Of a DNA stretch of 64,000 nt, positions 33,650 to 42,156 are shown piece after piece. A program made the translations under genes and the position numbers. The notes beneath the pieces are model-generated. The model saw nothing but the letters and a program-made list of their open reading frames with translations. It ran no database searches and was not told the DNA's origin. Within the stretch, counting starts at the first letter, position 1. Every line of letters starts with the position of its first letter. This DNA comes from Plantactinospora soyae (lineage in GTDB: Bacteria > Actinomycetota > Actinomycetes > Mycobacteriales > Micromonosporaceae), in NCBI RefSeq assembly GCF_014874095.1, contig NZ_JADBEB010000001.1, positions 6,262,001 through 6,326,000 on the forward strand, written 5' to 3'.

Positions 33650-33767
33650 TCCGCCGAACAGGTGAAGAAAACCGCCGTCACTGAAAAGGACGCTGGTAAA
33701 TATTGACACGCGATCGAGGGACAGCCATCCTCGTCGATATTCACCCCCGCTCGGTATGGAGGACCCC

Positions 33768-34508
33768 TTGTTCAGACGTACCGTCAGATTCGTCGCGGCG
33801 CTCACCCTCGCCGCCGCCGCAACGCTCGTCGCGACCGTGACGACCGCCGCCCCCGCGCAGGCCGACGGCTGCTACACCTGGGGCCGGCAGCTCTCCGAGG
33901 GCATGACCGGCGAAGACGTCCGGCAGTTGCAGATCCGGGTCGCCGGTTACCCCGGCAACAACGCCGTACTGGGCATCGACGGCGCCTTCGGACCGGCCAC
34001 GCGCTCCGCCGTCATCCGCTTCCAGCAGGCCTACGGTCTCGGCGCGGACGGCATCGCCGGGCCGCTGACGTTCAACCGGATCTACGCTCTCCAGGACGAC
34101 GACTGCACGCCGATCAACTTCAACTACGCCGAGTTCAACGACTGCAACTCGGACTGGTCCGGCGGCGCGGTCTCGGCCTCGACCGCCCGGTTCAACGCCC
34201 TGGTCAACATGTGGAAGCTCCAGGCCATGCGGCACGCCCTCGGCGACCAGCAGATCCGGGTCACCAGCGCGTTCCGTAGCCACGCCTGCAACAACGCCGT
34301 CGGCGGCTCGGCCAGCAGCCGGCACCTCTACGGCGACGCGGTCGACCTCGGCGCCAGCCCGCACAGCCTGTGCCGGCTCGCCCAGCAGGCCCGCAACCAC
34401 GGCTGGCGGGAGATCCTCGGCCCCGGCTACCCCGGGCACAGCGACCACACGCACGTCGCGCACAAGTCCAGCCGTACCTGGTCGGCCAGTTCCTGCGGCG
34501 TCTCCTGA
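33768..34508 (+). CDS. Secreted peptidoglycan-binding M15-type D,D-peptidase
   Basis: About 246 residues. Signal peptide (residues 1-33, TLAAAATLVATVTTAAPAQA), a PG_binding_1 domain (about 40-110: MTGEDVRQLQIRVAGYPG, DGAFGPATRSAVIRFQQAYG), and a zinc D-alanyl-D-alanine peptidase domain (about 125-245) with the metal site His and Asp in SRHLYGDAVDLG and His in SDHTHVAH. Cys pairs suggest extracellular disulfides. Start: TTG at 33768, because GGAGG lies 5 bases before it; the ATG at 33756 would put that Shine-Dalgarno inside the gene. Acts on cell-wall stem peptides. A hairpin follows at 34519. Confidence 0.88.
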   Translation: MFRRTVRFVAALTLAAAATLVATVTTAAPAQADGCYTWGRQLSEGMTGEDVRQLQIRVAGYPGNNAVLGIDGAFGPATRSAVIRFQQAYGLGADGIAGPLTFNRIYALQDDDCTPINFNYAEFNDCNSDWSGGAVSASTARFNALVNMWKLQAMRHALGDQQIRVTSAFRSHACNNAVGGSASSRHLYGDAVDLGASPHSLCRLAQQARNHGWREILGPGYPGHSDHTHVAHKSSRTWSASSCGVS

Positions 34509-34518
34509 CCCATGCGCG

Positions 34519-34546
34519 GGTGCCCGTCGGCGGCGGGGCGGGCACC
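34519..34546 (+). terminator. Hairpin after the D,D-peptidase gene
   Basis: GGTGCCCG and CGGGCACC, a perfect 8-base stem around a 12-base G/C-rich loop, 11 bases after the stop codon. Confidence 0.55.
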
Positions 34547-34625
34547 AGCCGCAGGTGTCAGGGTGTCTGCGGGGTCAGGGTGTGGTGGCGAGCCACCTTT
34601 GACCGGCGTTACGAACGCCCCTCGG

Positions 34626-34754
34626 TCATGGGCAGACCTCGACGAACGGCGCGTCGTCGGTGACGAGCTCCACTCGTACTTCACCGCGTACACCGTTCCG
34701 TGCTATCCGGACGGCTACGCCCGCGGACCAGGATCGGTCGGCGGGCGTAGCGGA
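34626..34754 (-). pseudogene. Possible short remnant of a secreted protein C-terminus
   Basis: On the minus strand a 42-codon stretch between two stops reads ADRSWSAGVAVRIARNG then VRGEVRVELVTDDAP and ends FVEVCP. It has beta-strand-like alternation and good codon bias but no start codon or upstream continuation. It may be the tail of a decayed extracellular protein gene. Weak evidence. Confidence 0.25.
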
Positions 34755-34772
34755 CTACGGGATCGGACGGGG

Positions 34773-35711
34773 TCAGCCGGTGCAGTTGGGTACTGCTGGA
34801 GCGCTGCCGACACAGTTGCTCAGGGTGTTGGCGCTGATCGGTGAACTGGTGGTGGTCATGGTGCCGTTCTGGCGGCTGACGCCCCCGGCACCGAGCACCG
34901 CATGGTTGGTGGTCACGGCGGTCTGGGTGAGGGTGGTCGCGGTGGAGTTGAGCGCGGCAATGCCGCCGCCGCTGACCGCCGCGGTGTTGCCGGTGATGAA
35001 CATCGGACTGCCGGAGACGCCGGTCGTGGTCAGGGTGCCTCTGCGGCCGTTGTAGATGCCGCCGCCGTTGAGTAGGGCGCTGTTGTTGGATACCGGAGAC
35101 CTGGTAAAGGTCGCAGCGGGCGCGGTGCCGGAGGGGGTGTCGACGTTGGCCAACCCGCCGCCGTTGAGCGTCGCGCTGTTGCCATACAGACTGCTTCCGG
35201 TGAGGGTTACCGCACCGCGGTTCAGGATTGCGCCGCCATTACCGACCGCACTGCCGTTGGTAAATGTCACCGCCGTCGTGAGCGTGAGATTTCCAGTGGT
35301 AGCCACCTCCGCGATGCGGAATGGCAGCAGTGATACGCGGGCAACGGTCGCGGGCCCGATCATCTCGATCGGAGTGGTGATCACCGGCAACGCGTTGGTG
35401 AGCCCGCCATGGCTGGAGGTCATCCGGTAGGTACAGCCGGACGCCAGGACGAGGGTGTCGCTGGTCGGGGTGGAATTGGCCAGGTTGATCGCCGTGACGA
35501 GGGCGTTCTGGCTGCATGCCACGGGAATCGTGGCAGCCCACGCCGCGGGGGTGAGGGTGGCCAGGCTCCCGGCCACAACGGCGACGCCGAGCAGGGCCTG
35601 GCTGATGATACGTGTGCGTCTGATGACGCCTTCTCTCCTGATACAGGATAGGAGCGGCCCGCGAACAATGCGGTGCGCCCGGAAGAACATGCCGCGATGC
35701 CAGCTTTCCAT
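34773..35711 (-). CDS. Secreted right-handed beta-helix repeat protein
   Basis: Up to 312 residues. A signal peptide (RRTRIISQALLGVAVVAGS... TPAAWA) is followed by Asn/Gly/Thr-rich repeats: GNGGAILNRGAVTLTGS, LNGGGLANVD, LNGGGIYNGRRGTLT, VSGGGIAALNSTATTLT, LGAGGVSRQNGTMTT. This is the NGGGI.N pattern of polymorphic-membrane-protein-like parallel beta helices found in extracellular actinobacterial proteins. No catalytic motif is seen. The start is puzzling: AGGAGAGAAGG (35629-35639) sits just before the signal peptide, where only GTC or ATC codons occur; the next in-frame ATGs (35690, 35711) lie upstream of that site and add about 28 residues. Confidence 0.75.
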   Translation of the reverse strand: MESWHRGMFFRAHRIVRGPLLSCIRREGVIRRTRIISQALLGVAVVAGSLATLTPAAWAATIPVACSQNALVTAINLANSTPTSDTLVLASGCTYRMTSSHGGLTNALPVITTPIEMIGPATVARVSLLPFRIAEVATTGNLTLTTAVTFTNGSAVGNGGAILNRGAVTLTGSSLYGNSATLNGGGLANVDTPSGTAPAATFTRSPVSNNSALLNGGGIYNGRRGTLTTTGVSGSPMFITGNTAAVSGGGIAALNSTATTLTQTAVTTNHAVLGAGGVSRQNGTMTTTSSPISANTLSNCVGSAPAVPNCTG

Positions 35712-36211
35712 CAGTATCGCGAAGTACTCCCGACTCGTCGATCAAGGCGGACATTCTTCCGCCATCGAGGTCTGGGATGACAATATGTCGACCCTACCGT
35801 TCCTTCATAAAAAGGTCAACCTGCGATTTTCGGATGAGTGGGTATTGGAAAGTGGTCAGGTAAACAGGTTGGTCCCATATTTATTTGCAAAAGCCGCGTT
35901 GCGGCTGGTCAGGCAATTGCGTGCTGATCACGGTGACCCGAAAAGCTCGCGTCGGGAGCGAAGGAGGGCCAGGGTTGGGGTGCGCGCTGCTGTCACCGCT
36001 GCCTGGCCGGGCCGCCGCACTGTACGGGTGCCGCACGGCGGGCACGAGGACCTCCCCTACGGGGCGGTTGAGCTGTTGGTCGGGTGGCTCGATGACCGTT
36101 TCTCGGCGCCACCTGGCGGGCTCGCGCTCCACGCCCCTGAGATTTCTCCGGGTCCGACCGGCCACCTTCGACAGATGTGGCCGGTCGGGCCGCCGCGACA
36201 GGCTTCCGGGT
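35712..36211. other. 500-base gene-free region with a lower-GC island
   Basis: Positions about 35700-35935 are distinctly richer in A/T than anything else in the window (for example TTCATAAAAAGG, CCATATTTATTTGC). No frame shows family features or high-GC codon bias, although one plus-strand frame stays open. It may hold promoters for the flanking genes or foreign DNA. The right part (35940-36211) returns to high GC and contains the inverted repeat at 36154. Confidence 0.6.
36154..36188. promoter_or_regulatory. 12-base perfect inverted repeat before the esterase gene
   Basis: CCGACCGGCCAC (36154-36165) and GTGGCCGGTCGG (36177-36188) with an 11-base centre, ending 23 bases before the ATG at 36212. 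It could be an operator or a hairpin near the ribosome site; no dedicated regulator is adjacent except the convergent TetR gene beyond the esterase. Confidence 0.5.
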
Positions 36212-37513
36212 ATGCGAACACTTTCTCGACGATGGCTACTGGGCGGGCTCGCGGCGCTGGTGGCGGTGTCGGCGACGTCCGCCGCACCGGCCGCGCTCGC
36301 CCGTACCGGGCCGTCGGCCTCCGGCCCGACCGGCTCGTCGGCGCCCGACCGCATCCCGCCGCTGCGGCTGAGCCTGCCCGAGCCGACCGGCCGGTACCCG
36401 ATCGGCACCACCGAACTGCACGTGGTCGACACCGACCGGCCCGATCCCTGGGTCGACGGCCGGCCCAGGGAACTGATGCTGACCGTCTGGTACCCGGCCT
36501 CGTCCTCCACCGGCGGGAGGCTGGCGCCGTACCTGTCGCCGTCGGCGGCACCTCGGCTCGGGGAGCGGATCGCCGGGCTGCTCGGACTCCCCGCCGACCA
36601 GGTCGACTGGGCGGGGGTCAGCACGCACGCCCGGTCCGGAGTGCCGGTACGGCCGCGTCCGGGTGGGCATCCGGTCGTCCTCTTCTCGCCCGGCGGGGAG
36701 GAGCCCCGGGCGGGCGGCACGATCCTGGTCGAGGAGCTGGCCAGCCAGGGGTACGTCGTGGTGACCGTGGACCACACGTACGAGACGCCGGCGGTCGAGT
36801 TTCCGGGAGGTCGGGTCGAGACGCAGCAGTTGCCCGAGATCGATCCGACCGAACTCAACCACCGGGTGTTGGGAACCCGGGTGCTGGACACCCGGTTCGT
36901 TCTCGACCAACTCGCGGTCCTCGCCGGTGGCGGCAATCCCGACGCCGGAGGGCGGCACCTACCGCGCGGTCTCGGTGCCGGGCTCGACCTGTCCCGGGTC
37001 GGGATGTTCGGCCACTCTGCCGGCGGCTTCACCTCGGCCGAGACGATGCTCGTCGACCGGCGGCTCGACGCCGGAGCCGATCTGGACGGCAGCATGGCGT
37101 ACAGCTTCTCCGCGAACGACTTCGGCGACGTGGTCGAACGCGGGCTCGACCGACCGTTCCTGTTGATGGGCGCGGGGCTGAGCAGCGGCGTTCCGCACAC
37201 CCACCAGCACTCCCGGGACTGGGCGGGCTTCTGGGCGAACTCCACCGGCTGGCAGCGGGACCTGTACGTAGCCGACGGCGAGCACTTCAGTTTCACCGAC
37301 TACCAGCACCTGGTGCCGCAGCTCGGTGCGGTGTTCGACCTGCCGCAGGAGGTCGTGACCGGTGCGATCGGCACGGTCGACCCGGACCGCCTGGTCGGAT
37401 CGCTGCGGGCGTACCTCACCGCGTTCTTCGACCAGCACCTGCGGGGTCGGCCGCAGCACCTGCTCCAGAACCCGTCGCCGCGACACCCCGACATCACCTT
37501 CGTCCGGCCGTAA
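36212..37513 (+). CDS. Exported PAF-acetylhydrolase-like alpha/beta hydrolase
   Basis: 433 residues. N-terminus RTLSRRWLLGGLAALVAVS with twin Arg and a hydrophobic core, then APAALA, looks like a Tat-type signal. The hydrolase core has an oxyanion region HPVVLFSPGG and the nucleophile elbow GMFGHSAGGFTSAE; the DG..MAYS segment supplies the Asp and DGEHFSFTDYQHL the His. This is the PAF-AH/plasma lipase-like family, acting on short-acyl phospholipids or esters. The ATG at 36212 was chosen; the open frame to 35885 lacks coding character. Confidence 0.87.
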   Translation: MRTLSRRWLLGGLAALVAVSATSAAPAALARTGPSASGPTGSSAPDRIPPLRLSLPEPTGRYPIGTTELHVVDTDRPDPWVDGRPRELMLTVWYPASSSTGGRLAPYLSPSAAPRLGERIAGLLGLPADQVDWAGVSTHARSGVPVRPRPGGHPVVLFSPGGEEPRAGGTILVEELASQGYVVVTVDHTYETPAVEFPGGRVETQQLPEIDPTELNHRVLGTRVLDTRFVLDQLAVLAGGGNPDAGGRHLPRGLGAGLDLSRVGMFGHSAGGFTSAETMLVDRRLDAGADLDGSMAYSFSANDFGDVVERGLDRPFLLMGAGLSSGVPHTHQHSRDWAGFWANSTGWQRDLYVADGEHFSFTDYQHLVPQLGAVFDLPQEVVTGAIGTVDPDRLVGSLRAYLTAFFDQHLRGRPQHLLQNPSPRHPDITFVRP

Positions 37514-37514
37514 C

Positions 37515-37546
37515 CCGTCCGGACCGGGCGATCCGGATCCGGACGG
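37515..37546. terminator. Bidirectional hairpin between convergent genes
   Basis: CCGTCCGGA and TCCGGACGG form a perfect 9-base stem with a 14-base loop, filling the gap between the esterase stop and the convergent TetR gene stop. Confidence 0.6.
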
Positions 37547-38173
37547 TCAGGACCGGGCGCGTCCGGTCGTCGGCGGTGAGTCGTCGGCGACCGGACGTAC
37601 CCGGGTCGGGATCGGCAGCCCGGCCTCGTATCCGACGGCGAACGTCTCCAGCGCCGCGTCGGTGCCGGCCCGGTCGCCGGTGGCGAGCAGGTCGAGGAGC
37701 AGTCCACGGATCACCGCGAGGCCGAGCCGGGCGTGGGTCCGGGCCACCTCGGCGGGTACCTGCCAGCGCGCGGCCAGCTCGACGTTGAGGTCGAGCCAGT
37801 TGTCCACCAGGCCCTCGAGCAGTGGCGCCGTGCCGGGGTGGCCCTGCACCGCCTGGCCGTACATCTCGAAGAACAGCCGCTCGTACGGCCACAGCGCCGG
37901 GTCGGCCAGCCGGTGCCACATCGCCCGGATGGTGTCGGCCAGCGAGGTGGCCGGATCGAGGTCCAGGGTGGCCAGGGCGGCCCGCTGTCGGGCCTCCACC
38001 TCGCGGACCACCTCGACGAGGAGTCCCTCCTTCGAGCCGAAGTGGTAGATCAGCATCCGGTGGCTGGTACCGATGCCGGCGGCCAGTCCGCGCAGGGTCA
38101 GCGCGCCGACGCCGTGCTCCGCGATGTGGTCGACGGCGCGGGACAGCAGGTGTCCTCGAAGCTCTCCAGCCAT
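37547..38173 (-). CDS. TetR-family regulator divergent from an SRPBCC protein
   Basis: 208 residues. HTH in residues about 5-50 (LLSRAVDHIAEHGVGALTL, then GTSHRMLIYHFGSKEGLL), followed by a helical ligand domain with LALAVIRGLLLDLLATGD. Its ATG (38171-38173) overlaps the first of two operator palindromes (38172-38204), indicating autoregulation together with the divergent SRPBCC gene. Confidence 0.92.
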   Translation of the reverse strand: MAGELRGHLLSRAVDHIAEHGVGALTLRGLAAGIGTSHRMLIYHFGSKEGLLVEVVREVEARQRAALATLDLDPATSLADTIRAMWHRLADPALWPYERLFFEMYGQAVQGHPGTAPLLEGLVDNWLDLNVELAARWQVPAEVARTHARLGLAVIRGLLLDLLATGDRAGTDAALETFAVGYEAGLPIPTRVRPVADDSPPTTGRARS

Positions 38174-38204
38174 GTACCATACGGTACATGTACCACCTGG
38201 TACA
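38172..38204. promoter_or_regulatory. Twin operators TGTACC-N4-GGTACA
   Basis: ATGTACC-ATAC-GGTACAT (38172-38189) and TGTACC-ACCT-GGTACA (38189-38204) are adjacent palindromes with identical arms and centres 16 bases apart. They begin at the TetR start codon and end 21 bases before the GTG of the SRPBCC gene, as expected for a TetR operator pair. Confidence 0.88.
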
Positions 38205-38225
38205 GGAGCGGGAAGAGGTGCTGAG

Positions 38226-38675
38226 GTGGGGCGTCAACAGATCGACGTACGGGTGCGCAGTGCGGCCAGCCCGGCCGCGGTCCACGCGTTGCTGCGGGAC
38301 GGGGCGGGCTGGCCCACCTGGTCACCGATCGATTCCTTCGAACTGGAGCGGCCGGGCCCGGACGAGCCGGAGGGGGTGGGTGCGATCCGGATCTTCCGCA
38401 CCGGCCGGACGACCAGCCGGGAACGCGTGGTCGAGCGGGTGCCGGACCGCCGGTTCAGTTACGAACTCCTCTCCGGACTGCCGATCCGCGACTACCGGGC
38501 CGACGTCGACCTCACCCCGGACGACGGCGGCACCCTGATCCGTTGGCGCTCCTCGTTCTCGGCCACGGTGCCCGGCACCGGCTGGATCTACCGGCGGGCG
38601 CTGGGCCGCTTCATCAGGCAGACCGCCGAAGGCCTGGCCAGCCACGCCGCCGCCCGCGCCGCCCATCCCGCCTGA
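38226..38675 (+). CDS. SRPBCC-family (polyketide cyclase-like) lipid-binding protein
   Basis: 149 residues. The START/Bet v1-like fold is indicated by VDVRVRSAASPAAVHALL, the GWPTWSPIDSFEL turn, GVGAIRIFRTGRTTSRERV, and a long C-terminal helix RRALGRFIRQTAEGLASHA. Such proteins hold hydrophobic ligands in a cavity and sometimes catalyse cyclisation. GTG 38226 is chosen because GAAGAGG precedes it. Controlled with the divergent TetR gene through the twin operators. Confidence 0.87.
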   Translation: MGRQQIDVRVRSAASPAAVHALLRDGAGWPTWSPIDSFELERPGPDEPEGVGAIRIFRTGRTTSRERVVERVPDRRFSYELLSGLPIRDYRADVDLTPDDGGTLIRWRSSFSATVPGTGWIYRRALGRFIRQTAEGLASHAAARAAHPA

Positions 38676-38772
38676 CCGGACCAGCCCGCCCGGCGATCCG
38701 CCTCGGGGCGCCCGGACCCTCCGGCCCAGCCAGCCACCGCCGCTCCCGCCCGGACGTGTCCGCGTTCCGCGC

Positions 38773-41700
38773 TCAGGTGGGGGCAGGCTGGGCCGGCAGC
38801 TTGGGCAGCAGCACGGCGACCCGGGCCGCGGCCGGTTCGTTGTCGAGCTGGCGGAACAGCGCGTACGCGCCGGACCACGCCGTCCCGGCGGCAGCGTGGT
38901 CGCCGACGCTGGCGTAGGCGTGCCCGAGCACGGTCAGCGCCCGGGCCCGGAGGAAGTGGAACCGTAGGTCCCCGAGCAGTTGGAGAACCCGGCGGAGCAG
39001 CGCCACGGCCCGCGCCGCCCGGCCGTCGATCAACTCCAGTTCGCCGAGCCCGGCCAGGGACACCGCCTCACCGAATGCCAGACCGTCGACCTGACTGCGG
39101 GCCAGGGCCGTCTCCAGGGTGTGCCGGGCGGACGGGTGGCCGTCCAGGGCGTAGACGTGGCCGAGCCGGGCCAGCGCGTACGTCTCCTGGACCTGGTCAC
39201 CGGTCTCCCGGGCGACGGCGACCGCCTGCCGCAGGTACGTCCGGCCGGGCTCGGGCCGCCCCAGCTCACGGTAGGTCAGGCCGAGCAGGGTGAGCGCGGT
39301 GCTCTCGTCGCGGCGGGCGCCCATGCTGCGGGCCAGGTCGAGATAGCGGTGGCCCAGGTCCCGGGTGACATCGTCGAGTCCCTGTTCCCGGCTGATGATT
39401 GCGCGCTGTGCCAGGGCGTGGCACTCGCCGAGCCGGTAACCGGCGGCGGCGGAGATGGACAGCGCCTCGGCGAGCAGCGGCGCCGCCTCCCGGTGCCGAC
39501 CGGTGATCCGGTACACGTCGGCGCACAGCCACAGCGAGTCGGCCACCCCGCGCGGCTCGTCGACCAGCCGGAAGATCCGTAGGGCCGCCTCGGCGGCGTC
39601 GAGCTTCTCCCGCAGTTCGGCACCGCGCCGCGAGGTCCACAGGTCGGCGAGGTTGCGGAGCAGCACCGCCTCGCCCCGGCGTTCCCCGGCGCGCCGGCAC
39701 GCGCGGAGCGCCGCCTCGTGCGCCTGCCGCGCCTCGTCGTGCATTCCCCGCAGCTCGTAGAACACCTGCGCCGACGCGGCGAGGTTCCAGGCTATGCCGG
39801 TCAGCTCCAGATCGGCCGCCTGGTAGATCGAGGCGACCAACGCGACCCGCTCGCGCTCGAACCAGGAGACCGGGTCGCCGACCGACCCCACCTCGGGCGT
39901 CGGTCGCCAGCGCCGGGCGGGGCCACGGATCGGCGCCAGCGTCCGGGTCGGCAGCAGGGCGTCGGCCGCCTCCGCCTCGGCCAGCCAGGCGCCGAACGCC
40001 CGTTCCAAGGCGGCAAGCCGGACCTCCTCCGGCTCCTCCTCGGCGGCGCGTTCCCGGGCGAAGAGCCGGACGAGGTCGTGCATGCCGTACCGGGGCCCGT
40101 CGGCGGCTGGATCGGCCACCGACGGGAAGTCCGTGGGTGTCCCCGGCAGCAGTTCCAGCAGGGACGCGTCGACCAGCGACTCCAACAGTCTCTCGGCCTC
40201 AGGCGGCGGCACGTCGAGCATCGCCGCACCTATCCAGGCCGGTACGTCGGGGGCGTCGAGCAGGCTCAACAGCCGGAGCATCCGCCGGGCCGGCTCGGCC
40301 AGGGCCCGGTAGCTGAGGCCGAGGCTGGCCCGTACCTCCAGGTCGTCGGTGGCGAGTTCGTCGAGCCGGTTCAGTTCGTCACGCAGTCGTTCGGCGAGCT
40401 GGGCGAGGCGCCAGTGCGGCCGCGCGGCGAGCCGGGCCGCCGCGATGCGTACGGCGAGCGGCAGGTACCCGCACAGCCGGGCGATCTCGGCCACCGCCTC
40501 CGGCTCGGTGGCGACACGTCCGGAGCCGACGATCCGGTCGAGCAGCCCGACGGCCTCGGCCGGCTCGAACGTCGCCAGTCCCAGCTGGGCCGCACCCTCC
40601 AGCCCGGTCAGTCGCTGCCGGCTGGTGACGATGACCGCACCCGCCGCACCCCCAGGCAACAGCGGGCGGACCTGGGCAGCCGATCTGGCGTCGTCGACCA
40701 CGACGAGCAGCTCCCGGTCGTGGACCGCGTCGCGGAACTGGCCCGCGCGCTCCTCAACGGTGTCGTAGTGCAGGTTGTCGGGCACCCCGAGCACCCGCAG
40801 GAAGCGCCCCAGCACGGCGAGCGGGTCGACCGGGTCCGGCCAACTGCCCCGCAGGTCGGCGTAGAGCTGGCCGTCCGGGTACCGCTGCCGCAGCCGGTGT
40901 GCCACGTACCAGGCCAGGCTGGACTTGCCCACTCCGGCCGGGCCGGAGAGCGCGATGACCCGGAGCCGCTCGGACGGCCCGGTGAGGCTGCTCTCCAGCC
41001 ATCCGACGGCCCGGCGCCGGCCGGTGAAGTCGGCGACCGTCGGCGGCAGTTGGTGGGGCCGCTGCGGCTGCGGTTCGGCCGGGCCCGCCGTCCCCCGGCC
41101 GGTGCCGGCCGGGCTGGTCAGCCCGGGATCGTTGTGCAGCATCCGCAGGTGTAGCTGTTGTAGTTCGGGGCCGGGATCGACGCCCAGGGTGTCGGCCAGG
41201 CGGTGTCGCAGTCGGGCATAGTGGTCCAGCGCGTCGGCCTGCCGTCCGCTGCGGTAGAGGGCGAGCAGGAGCTGCCCGGCCAGGCGTTCGTCGAGCGGCT
41301 GTTCGGCTGCCCGCCGGGTCAGCTCCGGGAGCAGTTCTCCGTGCAGGCCCCGCCGGAGCGCGATGTCGCACCGGTCGAGTTCGACCGCGAACCGCTCCTG
41401 GCCGAGCGCCTCCCGCAGCGCACTGAGCCAGGGGGTCTCCAGATGCGCGAACGCCTCGCCCCGCCACAGCCCCAGCGCCTCGTCGAACAGCGGCAGCGCC
41501 GCGGCGTCGTCCTCGGTGTTCCGGGCCTGCCGGACCAGCCGGCGGAAGCGGTGCAGGTCGACGGCGTCCGGCGGAACGGTGAGCAGGTACCCGCCCGAGC
41601 GTCGGGTAACCGTCACCCCGGCGGCGGGGGAGAGGCGCTGCCGCAGCCGGGACAGGTAGCTGTAGAGGCTCTCCCGGGCCCTCTGCGGTCGACGGTCGGC

Positions 41701-41853
41701 CCAGACCCGGTCCAGGAGCTGCTCCACCGAGACGATTTCGTTCGCGTCGACGAGGAGGGCCACCAGGACACACCGCTGCCGGGCGGGCCCCGACTCGACC
41801 CGGACTCCGTCGACCTGGACGTCGACATCGCCGAGCAGCCGAAACTCCAGCAC
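38773..41853 (-). CDS. AfsR-like regulator (SARP-NB-ARC-TPR)
   Basis: 1026 residues with AfsR architecture: OmpR-like winged helix (MLEFRLLGDVDVQVDG, YSYLSRLRQRL, residues 1-95), BTAD (about 96-240), NB-ARC ATPase with P-loop SGPAGVGKSSLAWY (about 302) and Walker B LLVVVDDARS, GLPL-like CGYLPLAVRIAAARL and MHDLVRLFARE, then TPR repeats (670-1010). AfsR in Streptomyces integrates Ser/Thr kinase signals and activates afsS; no kinase or afsS-like gene is adjacent. The other SARP-type gene at 17506 has a different ATPase type. Target genes are unknown. Confidence 0.92.
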   Translation of the reverse strand: MLEFRLLGDVDVQVDGVRVESGPARQRCVLVALLVDANEIVSVEQLLDRVWADRRPQRARESLYSYLSRLRQRLSPAAGVTVTRRSGGYLLTVPPDAVDLHRFRRLVRQARNTEDDAAALPLFDEALGLWRGEAFAHLETPWLSALREALGQERFAVELDRCDIALRRGLHGELLPELTRRAAEQPLDERLAGQLLLALYRSGRQADALDHYARLRHRLADTLGVDPGPELQQLHLRMLHNDPGLTSPAGTGRGTAGPAEPQPQRPHQLPPTVADFTGRRRAVGWLESSLTGPSERLRVIALSGPAGVGKSSLAWYVAHRLRQRYPDGQLYADLRGSWPDPVDPLAVLGRFLRVLGVPDNLHYDTVEERAGQFRDAVHDRELLVVVDDARSAAQVRPLLPGGAAGAVIVTSRQRLTGLEGAAQLGLATFEPAEAVGLLDRIVGSGRVATEPEAVAEIARLCGYLPLAVRIAAARLAARPHWRLAQLAERLRDELNRLDELATDDLEVRASLGLSYRALAEPARRMLRLLSLLDAPDVPAWIGAAMLDVPPPEAERLLESLVDASLLELLPGTPTDFPSVADPAADGPRYGMHDLVRLFARERAAEEEPEEVRLAALERAFGAWLAEAEAADALLPTRTLAPIRGPARRWRPTPEVGSVGDPVSWFERERVALVASIYQAADLELTGIAWNLAASAQVFYELRGMHDEARQAHEAALRACRRAGERRGEAVLLRNLADLWTSRRGAELREKLDAAEAALRIFRLVDEPRGVADSLWLCADVYRITGRHREAAPLLAEALSISAAAGYRLGECHALAQRAIISREQGLDDVTRDLGHRYLDLARSMGARRDESTALTLLGLTYRELGRPEPGRTYLRQAVAVARETGDQVQETYALARLGHVYALDGHPSARHTLETALARSQVDGLAFGEAVSLAGLGELELIDGRAARAVALLRRVLQLLGDLRFHFLRARALTVLGHAYASVGDHAAAGTAWSGAYALFRQLDNEPAAARVAVLLPKLPAQPAPT

Positions 41854-42156
41854 CGTCTGCGAACCTCCACCCGGTCAGGGCGAACCTGCCCTCTAGTCGC
41901 TCGGCGAGCGGATTCCAGGATCACACAATGCCAGCGGGCGGAAGATCGACGGGGCGGGTCGTCCCACATGGCAATCGTGGCACATCGACGCCGGAGCGTC
42001 GGATCACCGTCCGATCAACCGAGTACCGGTGTTCGTGGTTGTCGCACCCGGTCAATTACTATGGCGCCGGCTAAGGCGCCAGCGCAGGTCCGGTACGGGT
42101 CCTGATCGGGGCGTCGGGCCGTTGTCGGCGACGAGGGCACTTTGTGGAGGAGTCAC
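41854..42156. other. Intergenic leader between afsR-like gene and htpG
   Basis: No gene. It must hold the promoters of both divergent genes. TACTAT at 42057-42062 could be a -10 box; immediately after it TGGCGCC-GGCTAA-GGCGCCA (42062-42081) forms a 7-base stem. I see no CIRCE (TTAGCACTC-N9-GAGTGCTAA) or HspR (HAIR) element, so the usual heat-shock repressors are unlikely to act on htpG here. Confidence 0.5.

Noticed and set aside
31438-33744. 768-codon minus-strand open frame opposite the MMPL gene
   Set aside because: Antisense shadow with repeats of GERRD; the plus strand encodes an obvious transporter.
35455-36211. Plus-strand open frame across the beta-helix antisense and the low-GC island
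   Set aside because: Starts inside another gene, lacks ribosome site and coding-like codon bias; no homology features seen by eye.
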